Below the pieces are notes generated by a model that saw only the letters and a program-made list of their open reading frames with translations, searched no databases and was not told where the DNA came from. Made by a program: the position numbers and the translations under genes. From Myxococcota bacterium (GTDB lineage Bacteria; Myxococcota_A; UBA9160; SZUA-336), in the NCBI GenBank assembly GCA_035498015.1, contig DATKAO010000217.1:1-43228 (forward strand): a stretch of 43,228 bases of DNA. Reading direction: 5' to 3'. Positions 32,792 through 40,844 of this stretch are shown piece by piece. Each line of letters starts with the position of its first letter. Positions within the stretch are counted from its first letter, which is position 1.

Positions 32792-34444
32792 CTAGTTTGC
32801 CCAGTTCACGTACTCGTCGTCGTCCTGCCACGGCTCGGCCAGGCTGTGGTCGATGGCGGTCGGGCCCTCGATCAGCGCCGGCCAGATGGGCTTCGCCATC
32901 TGTGAGTCGAGCTCGCCCAGCTTGGCCATGAGCTCGGCGACCTTCTCGGGCTGCGCGTCGGCCAGGTTCTTCTGCTCGGTCGGATCGTTCGAGAGGTCGA
33001 ACAGCCAGATCTTCTCGGGCCGCTCGGAGCTCTGCAGCTTCCAGCCGTGCGACAGGATCGAGCGGTAGTGACCCGAACGCCAGTAGATGGCGTCGCGCTG
33101 GCGTGAGTCGGGCTCGCCGCGCACGCGCTTCACCAGGTCCACGCCGTCGATCACGCGATCCGCCGGCAGCGGCGCGCCGGCGGCGGCCGCCGCGGTGGCG
33201 AACACGTCGACGTGCGCCGCGGGCTCGTCGTACTTCACCCCGCGCGGCAGGCGCGCGGGCCAGCGGGCGAAGAACGGCGTGTGTACGCCGCCCTCGAAGA
33301 ACGTGAGCTTCCAGCCGCGGTAGGGCTTGTTGATGTCGGGCAGGCCGATGTAGTTCGCGCCGCCGTTGTCACTCACGAACAGCACCAGCGTGTTCTCTTC
33401 CAGGCCGTTGGCGCGCAGCGCGTCGAGCACCTGGCCCACGCCGCGGTCGAGCGCGCGGATCATGGCGGCGTACACACGCAGCCGGTGCGGCTGGATCGGC
33501 GGCAGGGCGTCGTAGTCGGCGCGCGTGGCCTGGAGCGGCGTGTGCGGCGCGTTGTAGGCCAGATACAGGAAGAACGGACGGTTCTTGTTGGCCTCGATCG
33601 CGCGCGAGGCCTCGCGCGACAGGTAGTCGGTCATGTACAGGTCGGGCGCGAACTGCGGGCTGCCGTTCCAGCGCACGCCGAAGCGCAGGTTGGCCCACAG
33701 GAACTTGTCGATCGGATCGAAGTCCTGCTGTGAGCCGACGCCGTTCGGGTCGTCGGGGTCGAGGAACATCGAGGCGCCCGCCAGGAAGCCGAGATACTCG
33801 TCGAAGCCGCGCTTCTCGGGACGCATGGCGGGCGCTTCGCCCAGGTGCCACTTGCCCAGGCCCATGGTGTGGTAGCCATGGCCGTGCAGGAGCTCCGCGA
33901 GCGTGATCTCGCCCGGGGGGATGCCTTCGTCGGCGAGCGGCGGCACGTCTTTCTCGCGCTCGTCGTAGTAGTGGAACGGGCGCGGTGACTTGTCGTTGAA
34001 GTGAGCCACGAGCCGCATGAATGCCTTGGGCGCGGGCGTAAACTCGAAGCCGAAGCGGGTCGCGAAACGGCCGGTCATGAGCGCCGCGCGCGAGGGCGCG
34101 CAGGTGGCGTTGCCCGCGTAGCCGCGCGTGAACTCCACGCCGTCCCTGGCGAGTGAGTCGATGTGCGGCGTGGGCACGGCGCCGCCGGCCACGCCGCCGC
34201 CCGCGAAAGTGAGGTCGTTGTAGCCGAGGTCGTCGGCCACGATCACCACGATGTTCGGCGGGCGCGCGCCGGGCGCGGGCGCGGACGGCCCGGCGGCCCA
34301 GGTCACCGGGTGGAACGGGCCGACCGGGTCGCGCAGCCGCGCGAGCCAGCCCGGACCGTGCAAAATGAGATACTCGCGGGACGCCCAGGCGGCGGCGCCG
34401 AGCCCCAGCAACACGAGCGCTGCGCCCGCGAGAAAGCGGCGCAT
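32792..34444 (-). CDS. Arylsulfatase-type sulfatase, membrane-anchored or exported
   Basis: A 550-residue formylglycine sulfatase. The N-terminal hydrophobic helix (about 5-21) is a signal or anchor. The metal site begins VADDLGYND (Asp71-Asp72), the modification motif is CAPSRAALMTGR (Cys115, the CxPSR converted to formylglycine), and GKWHLG and VSDNGG supply other active-site residues. It cleaves sulfate esters outside the cytoplasm; this requires a formylglycine-generating enzyme, not seen in the window. It lies 3 bp after the DUF1330-like gene and 4 bp before the dehalogenase, so the three form an operon transcribed away from the TetR operator at 35.08 kb. Confidence 0.94.
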   Translation of the reverse strand: MRRFLAGAALVLLGLGAAAWASREYLILHGPGWLARLRDPVGPFHPVTWAAGPSAPAPGARPPNIVVIVADDLGYNDLTFAGGGVAGGAVPTPHIDSLARDGVEFTRGYAGNATCAPSRAALMTGRFATRFGFEFTPAPKAFMRLVAHFNDKSPRPFHYYDEREKDVPPLADEGIPPGEITLAELLHGHGYHTMGLGKWHLGEAPAMRPEKRGFDEYLGFLAGASMFLDPDDPNGVGSQQDFDPIDKFLWANLRFGVRWNGSPQFAPDLYMTDYLSREASRAIEANKNRPFFLYLAYNAPHTPLQATRADYDALPPIQPHRLRVYAAMIRALDRGVGQVLDALRANGLEENTLVLFVSDNGGANYIGLPDINKPYRGWKLTFFEGGVHTPFFARWPARLPRGVKYDEPAAHVDVFATAAAAAGAPLPADRVIDGVDLVKRVRGEPDSRQRDAIYWRSGHYRSILSHGWKLQSSERPEKIWLFDLSNDPTEQKNLADAQPEKVAELMAKLGELDSQMAKPIWPALIEGPTAIDHSLAEPWQDDDEYVNWAN

Positions 34445-34447
34445 GAG

Positions 34448-35065
34448 TCAGCCTCTCACGGCGAGGGTCAGGAGCGAGGCCGCGAGCGCGAGCGCGAGCG
34501 CGGCCACCACGCGCGGCGAGAAGAACAGCCGCGCCGGCGCAATCGGAAACGCCAACGTGTTGGCGATGCCCGCCCGTTTGAACACGTGGATCGGCGCGAA
34601 CTGGGGGGCGCTCGCGAGCTCGATCAGGTCGCGCCGGCTGCGGTAGCGGATGATGCCCGACATGGTCCAGCCGGGGTTCTTCTCGACACCCCACTCCTCG
34701 AGATACCCGGCCGCGGCGCGCCCGCCCAGCGCCGGATGGCCGCCGCGCCGGAACAGCGCGCGCAGGAAGGGGCCGGTGTAGCCCGCGAGCACCTCGGCAG
34801 CGGACGCCGGCTCGCCGCCGCCCGGCGGCCTCACCGGCTCGGGCTGCAGCCGGATCAGGTTCACCATGAAGAACTCGCGCCCGTCGTCGGCCGCGAGGAA
34901 GCCGCGCATGCGCTCGCGCCGCTCGGGCTCGGCCGTCTCGGCCGGGAGCCTCGCCATGTAGCGCTCGACCTCCGCCGGAGTGAGTCGCGGCCGGAAGCCG
35001 ACGTACCAGGTCCAGAACGCGCCGTAGAGCAGAGCCGCCCCGAGCCAGATCGCCAGCGTCGTCAT
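34448..35065 (-). CDS. Membrane protein with DUF1330-like (dimeric alpha/beta barrel) core
   Basis: A 205-residue protein with a TM helix at each end (about 4-24 and 183-202) enclosing a soluble domain. That domain has FFMVNLIRL near 66-74, AAAGYLEEWGVEKN and WTMSGIIRYRSRRDLIELASAPQFAPIHVFKRAG, which resemble the ferredoxin-like barrel of DUF1330 proteins. The match is by pattern only. ATG 35065 was preferred over the in-frame TTG 35071. First gene of the operon with the sulfatase and dehalogenase; its start is 6 bp from a 27-bp inverted repeat. Confidence 0.72.
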   Translation of the reverse strand: MTTLAIWLGAALLYGAFWTWYVGFRPRLTPAEVERYMARLPAETAEPERRERMRGFLAADDGREFFMVNLIRLQPEPVRPPGGGEPASAAEVLAGYTGPFLRALFRRGGHPALGGRAAAGYLEEWGVEKNPGWTMSGIIRYRSRRDLIELASAPQFAPIHVFKRAGIANTLAFPIAPARLFFSPRVVAALALALAASLLTLAVRG

Positions 35066-35070
35066 GGCCA

Positions 35071-35097
35071 AATTGTGACATTTGTAATGTCAGAATT
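35071..35097. promoter_or_regulatory. TetR operator candidate: 11-bp-arm inverted repeat
   Basis: AATTGTGACAT, then a 5-base spacer TTGTA, then ATGTCAGAATT. The arms match at 10 of 11 positions. The site is strikingly AT-rich for this genome and lies between the divergent DUF1330-like gene (start 35065) and the TetR gene. The word ATGTCAGAAT recurs at 35132-35141. Binding by the adjacent TetR would repress both directions. Confidence 0.7.
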
Positions 35098-35131
35098 GAA
35101 GCGAAAGCGTCTTGCTCCCCCGGCGCCGGCC

Positions 35132-35776
35132 ATGTCAGAATCGGGCATGCCCGTGCGTATCTCCGCGCGTGTCAGCGCGACCATCGACGGCCGCGCGCTG
35201 CGCAGCGAGCGCAGCCGTCACGCGATCGTGACCGCCTTCTTCGAGCTGATCGGGGCGGGCAACCCGCAGCCCACCGCCCAGCAGGTCGCGGCGCAAGCGG
35301 GCGTGGGGCTGCGCAGCGTGTTCCGCCACTTCGAGGACATGGAGTCGCTCTACGCGGAGCTGAACGACCGCGTGCAGGCGGCCGCGCTGCCGCTGCTGCG
35401 GGACCCGCCCGCGACCGGCGCGCTCGAGGAGCGCGCGCTCGCGATCGTGCGCCACCGCAGCGCCTTCTTCGAGGCGCTGTCGCCGTACAAGCGCGCGGGC
35501 GAGATCGTGCGACACCGATCGGTGTTCCTGCAGCGCCAGCACGCGGCCGTGGTGCGCGAGCTGCGCGAGCGGCTGCTGCGCGGTCTGCCTGAGCTCGCCG
35601 CTGCGCCCGACGCGCTGCTCGACGCGCTCGAGGCCGTGCTCTCGTTCGAAGTCTGGGAGCGCATGCGCCGCGACCAGCGCCTGTCGCGCGAGCGCGCGAC
35701 CGAGGCGTTCCGGGCCGTGGCGCTCGCGCTGCTGGCGGATCTGGAAGTGACTCGCCGGCGCAGGCGCCCGAAGTGA
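35132..35776 (+). CDS. TetR/AcrR-family regulator of sulfatase/dehalogenase divergon
   Basis: A TetR protein of about 214 residues. The HTH is PTAQQVAAQAGVGLRSVFRHFEDMESLY. Three in-frame ATGs compete: 35087 lies inside the inverted repeat, 35132 lies in the extra half-site (ATGTCAGAAT, 35132-35141), and 35147 lies just after. I chose 35132 and regard 35147 as equally possible; 35087 is unlikely if the repeat is an operator. The stop overlaps the GTG of the GST-like gene (GTGA). Likely controls itself, the GST gene and the divergent DUF1330/sulfatase/dehalogenase operon. Confidence 0.88.
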   Translation: MSESGMPVRISARVSATIDGRALRSERSRHAIVTAFFELIGAGNPQPTAQQVAAQAGVGLRSVFRHFEDMESLYAELNDRVQAAALPLLRDPPATGALEERALAIVRHRSAFFEALSPYKRAGEIVRHRSVFLQRQHAAVVRELRERLLRGLPELAAAPDALLDALEAVLSFEVWERMRRDQRLSRERATEAFRAVALALLADLEVTRRRRRPK

Positions 35777-36810
35777 GCGCCGAGCCGCTGCGCATCGTCG
35801 GCATGCCGGGCTCGCCCTACAGCCGCAAGCTGCGCGCGGCGTTGCGCTACCGGCGCATCCCCCATCTGTGGCTGCTGCAGCGCTCGCTCGAAGGCCGCGG
35901 ACTGCCGCAGCCCAAGGTGCAGCTCCTGCCGCAGCTGGTCGGTCCCACGGGCCCGGGCGGCGCGCTCGAGGCGCGCACCGACTCGACGCCGCTCCTGCGC
36001 GCGCTCGAGCGCGAGTACCCCGGCCGCTCGCTCGTGCCGCCCGATCCCGTCGTCGCCTTCCTCGACTCGCTGCTCGAGGACTACGCCGACGAGTGGCTCA
36101 CCAAGGCCATGTTCCACTACCGCTGGGCCTATCCGGCCGACATCGCCCGCGCCTCGGCCATCCTGCCGCGCTGGGGCCAGACCGCCCAGCCCGAGTCACA
36201 GGCCCGCGAGCTCGGCGACGTGTTCGCCAAGCGCCAGATCGACCGGCTCTGGGTCGTGGGCTCGAACGAGAGCACCGGCGCGCTGATCGAGGCCAGCTAT
36301 CACCGGCTGTTGGCGCTGCTCGACGCGCGGCTCGGCGAGTCGCGCTTCGTGATGGGCGCGCGCCCCGGCGCGAGTGACTTCGCGATCTACGGCCAGCTCA
36401 CGCAGCTCGTCGGCTTCGACCCCACGCCCGCGGCGATCGCGCTCGCCGAGGCGCCGCGCGTGGTCGCCTGGGTCGATTTCGTGGAAGACCTGTCGGGCGT
36501 CGAGCCGCGCGACGACGGCTGGATCCGGCGCGACGCCGTGCCGGCCTCGTTTCGCGCGCTGCTGGCCGAGGCGGGCCGCGTCTACGCGCCGTTCCTGCTC
36601 GCCAACGCGGCGGCGCTGGCGCGCGGCGCCGAGCGGGTCGAGTGCGAGATCGACGGCCGGCCCTGGGTGCAGCGGCCGTTCCCGTACCAGGGCAAGTGTC
36701 TCGGCTGGCTGCGCGAGGAGCGCGCGGCGCTCTCGCCCGCGGACCGGCGCGCCGCCGACGAGTCACTCGCCGGGACGGGCCTCGAAACGCTGTTCGCTCA
36801 CTCCAGCTGA
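35773..36810 (+). CDS. Glutathione S-transferase-like protein
   Basis: A 345-residue two-domain GST-like protein. The N-terminal thioredoxin fold starts RIVGMPGSPYSRKLRAALRYR, with SPYS at the catalytic position and the cis-Pro/glutathione region TDSTPLLRALEREYPGRS. The all-helical domain follows, with ARPGASDFAIYGQLTQL, the N-capping-box region of GSTs. It is about 100 residues longer than a typical GST, with a C-terminal addition. GTG start at 35773 coupled to the TetR stop. A role in glutathione-dependent handling of electrophiles, fitting a neighbouring dehalogenase, is inferred. The 3' end overlaps the convergent MBL gene by 13 bp. Confidence 0.87.
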   Translation: MSAEPLRIVGMPGSPYSRKLRAALRYRRIPHLWLLQRSLEGRGLPQPKVQLLPQLVGPTGPGGALEARTDSTPLLRALEREYPGRSLVPPDPVVAFLDSLLEDYADEWLTKAMFHYRWAYPADIARASAILPRWGQTAQPESQARELGDVFAKRQIDRLWVVGSNESTGALIEASYHRLLALLDARLGESRFVMGARPGASDFAIYGQLTQLVGFDPTPAAIALAEAPRVVAWVDFVEDLSGVEPRDDGWIRRDAVPASFRALLAEAGRVYAPFLLANAAALARGAERVECEIDGRPWVQRPFPYQGKCLGWLREERAALSPADRRAADESLAGTGLETLFAHSS

Positions 36811-37880
36811 CTCGTCCGCACCTCGGCGGAGCCTGCCGGCAGCTCGATCAAGAGGCCGTCGTCGGCCAGCGTCCAGTCGCCCTTGCGCACGTCGGCCACG
36901 CCGCGCACGAACACCCGCTCCATCACGCCGAAGCGCGGGGAGGGCGTCAGGTGGTAGAGCACGAGCAGCTTCACCCCTGCCTCGTTCGCGCTCTCCGCGG
37001 CTTCGACGGGCGAGGTGTGGTACGAGGGGATGTCGTGCATGATCTTCGCGACGCGCGGCCGGCCGTGGGCCGCGGCCGCCTCGCCGATCATCGCCACCAG
37101 GTGATTGGCCTGGGCCTCGTGCAGCAGCACGTCGGCGCCCTTGGCCGCGGCGATGAGTGAGTCGCTCTTTGCGGTGTCTCCACTCACCACCACCGAGCGG
37201 CCCTTGTAGTCGAAGCGATAGCCGTAGGCGGGCTTCACGGGGTCGTGCTTCACGCGGAAGGCGGTGATCCGCAGCCCGTTCTCCTCGAGCACCACCACGG
37301 GCGCGCCGGTCTCGGCCGGGCCGGGGATCGGCTGCGGCACCAGCGCTTCGCGTTCGGGGATCATGAAATCGGCGCCGTGGTGCAGCACCCGGTAGCTGGT
37401 GTCGAGCGCGTAGGCCTCGTTGAAGCCGGCAGTCACCCGTTCCACGCCGGGCGGGCCGTACACGCGCAGCGCCTCGGGCCGGCCCCCGGCCCAGGTGTTC
37501 AGGTTGAGCTCGCCCAGGTCGCCGATGTGGTCGGAGTGGAAGTGAGTCAGGAGCACGCCCGCGATCCGCGTCGGGTCGACCCGCAGGAGCCCCAGCCGGT
37601 TCGCGGAGCCGGGGCCCGTGTCGACCACCCAGTAGCGGCCGCCCGCGAACACCGCCACGCACGCCTTCGCGCGCGACGGATGGGGCAGGGGCGAGGCCGT
37701 GCCGCACACGAGCACGCGCAAGCCGTCATCGCCGTAGAGTGAGTCGTTGTCGGAAGCCACCAAGTGCCCGATCGCCGCGCGCATCACGGCATCCTGCACC
37801 GCGGGAATGCGCTCGGCGATCGCGAACGCGAGCGCGAGCGCAGCCACCAAGCCCGCCAGCCAACCCAGGACGCGCGCCAT
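36798..37880 (-). CDS. Metallo-beta-lactamase-fold hydrolase (RNase Z-like), membrane-anchored
   Basis: A 360-residue MBL-fold protein. A hydrophobic N-terminus (about 4-22) acts as an anchor or uncleaved signal. The zinc motif is THFHSDHIGD (113-118), with further ligands in VSGDTAKSD, LLHEAQ and YHLTPSP. The order of motifs and the GDT segment resemble the ribonuclease Z/arylsulfatase AtsA branch. As AtsA-like members hydrolyse sulfate esters, a link to the nearby sulfatase operon is possible, but exported or anchored MBL proteins have many substrates. An inverted repeat lies 39 bp upstream of the ATG. Confidence 0.88.
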   Translation of the reverse strand: MARVLGWLAGLVAALALAFAIAERIPAVQDAVMRAAIGHLVASDNDSLYGDDGLRVLVCGTASPLPHPSRAKACVAVFAGGRYWVVDTGPGSANRLGLLRVDPTRIAGVLLTHFHSDHIGDLGELNLNTWAGGRPEALRVYGPPGVERVTAGFNEAYALDTSYRVLHHGADFMIPEREALVPQPIPGPAETGAPVVVLEENGLRITAFRVKHDPVKPAYGYRFDYKGRSVVVSGDTAKSDSLIAAAKGADVLLHEAQANHLVAMIGEAAAAHGRPRVAKIMHDIPSYHTSPVEAAESANEAGVKLLVLYHLTPSPRFGVMERVFVRGVADVRKGDWTLADDGLLIELPAGSAEVRTSQLE

Positions 37881-37918
37881 GGCCCCTCCGATGCGGGCAT
37901 CGGCCCGCGTGAATATTA

Positions 37919-37935
37919 TGGCACACGTAGTGCCA
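37919..37935. promoter_or_regulatory. Inverted repeat upstream of MBL hydrolase gene
   Basis: TGGCAC-ACGTA-GTGCCA: perfect 6-bp arms with a 5-base spacer, beside an AT-rich patch (GAATATTATG, 37911-37920) that reads CATAATATTC on the minus strand and could hold the -10 of the MBL gene. Candidate operator overlapping the promoter; the cognate regulator is unknown. Confidence 0.45.
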
Positions 37936-37941
37936 ATTGTG

Positions 37942-38403
37942 TCATCGGTCGGGCGTCAGCAGCGCCAGGCCGAACAGGGCCAGGATCAGCGCGAGCGCGA
38001 TGCCCAGCGAGAGCCCGAGCGCCTGCCACCAGGACCGCTGTCTCCGGCCCTCGGCCAGCTGCTGCTCGATCTGCTGCCCCTGCTCGCTCTGGGCGATCAC
38101 CCGCGTGACCACGCTCGCCAGGAGCGGCAACGAGCGGAGTGAGCCGACGCGCGGCAGCACGTAGCCCACGCTGAGCAGCGCAGCGGTCGCGATCGAGCCG
38201 AGCAGCAGCGCGCTGCGGGCCGCATCCGGGCGCCCCGTGGCGCGGTAGTTCCGGGCCATGAACAGGCTGCCCGCGAAGGGCGAGCCGAGGATGGCCCCGG
38301 CGAAGATCTGATTCACGGTGTAGAGCGGCACACGACGCGCATCCTCCGACTCGAGCGCGGCGCCGGGCGGGGCGTAGGGTTCTTGGCTCAACCCAGTCAG
38401 CAT
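37942..38403 (-). CDS. Small membrane protein, unknown function
   Basis: A 153-residue protein with hydrophobic segments at about 31-52, 64-85 and 125-149, and an amphipathic, Gln-rich stretch between the last two (IAQSEQGQQIEQQLAEGRRQR). The N-terminus is soluble and ends in VPLYTVNQIF. No known family is recognised. ATG 38403 is divergent from the YjdF-like gene by 42 bp. It is on the same strand as the MBL gene, but 61 bp with an inverted repeat separate them, so separate transcription is likely. Confidence 0.72.
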   Translation of the reverse strand: MLTGLSQEPYAPPGAALESEDARRVPLYTVNQIFAGAILGSPFAGSLFMARNYRATGRPDAARSALLLGSIATAALLSVGYVLPRVGSLRSLPLLASVVTRVIAQSEQGQQIEQQLAEGRRQRSWWQALGLSLGIALALILALFGLALLTPDR

Positions 38404-38445
38404 ACTCCCGCGGACGCCGGACTAGAATGACCGGGGGAGGAAGAC

Positions 38446-39039
38446 ATGACCGTTCCAGCGGCCTGCTTCCTCGTGTGGCTCGCGGTCTGGGCCGCGTGCG
38501 CCGTCACGCCGCTCGACCGCAGTGACTGGTTGCTCGAGAACCTGCTCACGTTCGCCTTCGTGGGGACGCTGCTCGCGACGTTCCGCTCCTTCCGCTTCTC
38601 GGACCGCGCTTACGTGCAGATGGCCATCTTCATGGTCCTGCACGCGGTCGGCGGGCACTACACGTACGCCAAGGTCCCGCTCGGCGACTGGCTCCGGGAC
38701 GGGCTCGGGCTGTCGCGCAATCACTTCGACCGGGTGGTCCACTTCTCCTTCGGTCTCCTGCTCATGCGGCCCATGCGCGAGCTCGGCTTCCGCAACGCGC
38801 CGCACCTGGGGCGCTTCGCGAAGCTCTACTTCAGCGTGGCCGGAATCGGCCTGTGGAGCATGGGGTACGAGATCCTCGAGTGGCTCGTCGCCGCGCTCGT
38901 GGACCCGTCCGCCGGCACCGCGTACCTGGGCACGCAGGGCGACGAGTGGGACGCCCAGAAGGACATGGGTCTCGCGCTCGTGGGCGCGCTGATCGCGGCG
39001 CTGTTCCAGTACCGCGACGGGCGCCCGACCAGCGAGTGA
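38446..39039 (+). CDS. YjdF-like inner membrane protein (DUF2238)
   Basis: A 197-residue multi-pass membrane protein (about six helices). The DUF2238 hallmarks are present: VLHAVGGHYTYAKVPLGDW, NHFDRVVHFSFGLLLMRPMRE and GYEILEW, with a C-terminal QGDEWDAQKDMGLALVGA segment. Conserved His/Asp/Glu in the membrane suggest metal or proton chemistry, but the family function is not established. ATG 38446 is preceded by GGGGGAGG; a TAGAAT hexamer at 38423-38428 may be the -10. Ends one base before the opposing GFA gene. Confidence 0.9.
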   Translation: MTVPAACFLVWLAVWAACAVTPLDRSDWLLENLLTFAFVGTLLATFRSFRFSDRAYVQMAIFMVLHAVGGHYTYAKVPLGDWLRDGLGLSRNHFDRVVHFSFGLLLMRPMRELGFRNAPHLGRFAKLYFSVAGIGLWSMGYEILEWLVAALVDPSAGTAYLGTQGDEWDAQKDMGLALVGALIAALFQYRDGRPTSE

Positions 39040-39040
39040 C

Positions 39041-39451
39041 TCAACCGCCGGGCACGCGCTCGAAGGCCGGGATGCCCGACGGGATCGTGTGGAAGGACTG
39101 CTTGTCCTTGGTGAAGATGGCCATCTGCGGCCCGCCGAACAGGTTCGGGTCGTCGAACGTGCCGACCTTCAGGATCACGCCGCCCGGCACCGTGGGGGCG
39201 CGCGTCAGGATGTGCGTGCCGCAGTCGGGGCAGAACTCGCGCGTGACCGCCTTGGCGAGGTCCTTGCGCGCGAAGCCCTTGGCCGAGCCCTTGGTGTAGC
39301 TGAAGCCCGACGCCGGCATGGCCACGATCACGTTCGGGTGGCCGCCCGAGAAATACTGGCACTCGCGGCAGTGACACTGACCCTTGAACATCGGGTCGCC
39401 CTCCGCCTTGTAGCGCAGCGCCCCGCAGTAACATCCGCCTTCGATCTTCAT
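39041..39451 (-). CDS. GFA-family (glutathione-dependent formaldehyde-activating/CENP-V) protein
   Basis: A 136-residue GFA/CENP-V-fold protein binding two zinc ions: CYCGALRY (Cys7, Cys9), CHCRECQ (Cys26, Cys28, Cys31) and FCPDCGTHI (Cys74, Cys77). Family members form S-hydroxymethylglutathione from formaldehyde or have other glutathione-linked roles; assignment to formaldehyde is not certain. ATG 39451 follows GGAGGA. Its TGA and that of YjdF share the heptamer TGACTCA (39037-39043). Divergent from the TPR lipoprotein gene across 75 bp. Confidence 0.93.
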   Translation of the reverse strand: MKIEGGCYCGALRYKAEGDPMFKGQCHCRECQYFSGGHPNVIVAMPASGFSYTKGSAKGFARKDLAKAVTREFCPDCGTHILTRAPTVPGGVILKVGTFDDPNLFGGPQMAIFTKDKQSFHTIPSGIPAFERVPGG

Positions 39452-39526
39452 CGCCGGTCCTCCGCTGTTTCCCCGACGCGGAAAATCCTATCCGAACGCC
39501 GCGTGTCCTGTACGATCGGGCCTTCC

Positions 39527-40813
39527 ATGCGCGTACGGTTCTCCGTCTTGCTCTCGCTCGCGTGCCTCGTCGCCTGTGTCTCGCAGCCGCCCCGGCCCGC
39601 GACGGAGGACCTGACGTTCTGCCGCGCGGGCTGGCAGGCGACCGAGGCGGGCGACAACCCGCGCGCGCTCGCACTCTTCCAGCGCTGCATCGCGGAGGGT
39701 CACCTCGGTGAGCCGGCGCTCGCGCAGACCTGGCGCAACATCGGCATCACCTACCGGCACATGAACGACTGGCCGAAGGCGATCGACGCGTTCGACCAGG
39801 CGCTCGCGCACTCGCCGCAAAAGCCGTGGGAGGACTACGTGAACCGCGCGAACACCTGGTCCGACGCGGGTGACTCGGACAAGGCGCTGGCCGATTACCA
39901 GCGCGCGCTCGACGTGCACCCCGACTACGATCAGGCCCATCTCGAGCGCGGGATCGAGTACGAGCGCCAGGGCAAGCAGGCCGAGGCGTACGCCGACTTC
40001 CAGCGCGCCTACGAGCTCGGCATGCGCTCGGACTTCCTCATGGGCCGGATCCGCGACTACCGCGCGCGTGGTTTCGGCAAGGCGCCGCCCGTGCCCGGAG
40101 GGCCGCTCGAGAAGCTCGGGAGCTCGTACGCGATCGGCCCCCGGCGGCCCGCGAAGGAAGTCGGCTCCATCTGGACCAGCGCGACTCACTGCCGCGACGG
40201 CCTGGCGGCGGACAGCTTCTTGCCCTACCCCGACGCCGACTCAGTGCGCAAGGCGCGCGCGTACGCGTTCCCGAGCGGCGATCTGCGCGTGGCCTTTCCG
40301 GAGCTGCCGTCGATCGCCAAGCTCGACGTGCGGGTGCAGCTCGGCGACACCGCGCGCGGCGTACGCGACGACTATCTCAGCTTCTCCGACGGGCCGCTCC
40401 GCCCCGTGTTCGCGGCGGTGGTCCGCAGTGAGCTGCCCAAGACCCTGCAGGGTCGCCCCGAGCTCGTGCGCGACGCGGTGCTGCGCCAGATCGACGCGCT
40501 CTCCGGCGCCGTGCCGCCCGGCCAGATGGTGGTGCGCGACCTCGACGGCCCCTGGGGCCCGCTGATCGAGGTGCTGGTCGCGAACCGCGAGGGCACGCCC
40601 TGTTTCCCCACCTCGGATTACCGCGTGCTGCCGCCCGACGCCCCCGCGTCGACGGTCGGCGTGAGTCGCTATCTGGCGCGCGGCGACGTGCTGATCGAGA
40701 TCGCGCTGATCGTGCGCATGCCGCCCGACGTGCCGAAGGCGCGCCAGGGCGAGTACGCGCGCGAGCGCATGAACGAGCTGATGGGCTCGCTCACGTTCTC
40801 GGGAGCCACTTGA
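39527..40813 (+). CDS. TPR-containing lipoprotein with unknown C-terminal domain
   Basis: A 428-residue lipoprotein. The lipobox LVAC gives lipidated Cys17, with Val-Ser next; an inner- or outer-membrane lipoprotein. Residues about 28-170 form four TPR-like helix pairs (e.g. ALAQTWRNIGITYRHMNDWPKAIDAFDQAL and the following two units). The remaining 250 residues are an unrecognised alpha/beta domain with paired repeats (ADVRVQLGD-type strands, AVVRSELPK, IDALSGAVPPGQMVV). TPR lipoproteins usually act as assembly or scaffold factors in the periplasm. ATG 39527; no close same-strand neighbour upstream. Confidence 0.82.
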   Translation: MRVRFSVLLSLACLVACVSQPPRPATEDLTFCRAGWQATEAGDNPRALALFQRCIAEGHLGEPALAQTWRNIGITYRHMNDWPKAIDAFDQALAHSPQKPWEDYVNRANTWSDAGDSDKALADYQRALDVHPDYDQAHLERGIEYERQGKQAEAYADFQRAYELGMRSDFLMGRIRDYRARGFGKAPPVPGGPLEKLGSSYAIGPRRPAKEVGSIWTSATHCRDGLAADSFLPYPDADSVRKARAYAFPSGDLRVAFPELPSIAKLDVRVQLGDTARGVRDDYLSFSDGPLRPVFAAVVRSELPKTLQGRPELVRDAVLRQIDALSGAVPPGQMVVRDLDGPWGPLIEVLVANREGTPCFPTSDYRVLPPDAPASTVGVSRYLARGDVLIEIALIVRMPPDVPKARQGEYARERMNELMGSLTFSGAT

Positions 40814-40844
40814 TTTCGCGCCCCGGCTCTGGTGGCATCGGCGC

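Noticed and set aside
35071-35089. TTG 35071 as the start of the DUF1330-like gene and ATG 35087 as the start of the TetR gene
   Set aside because: Both would place coding sequence inside the 27-bp inverted repeat; downstream ATGs at 35065 and 35132 (or 35147) are more plausible.
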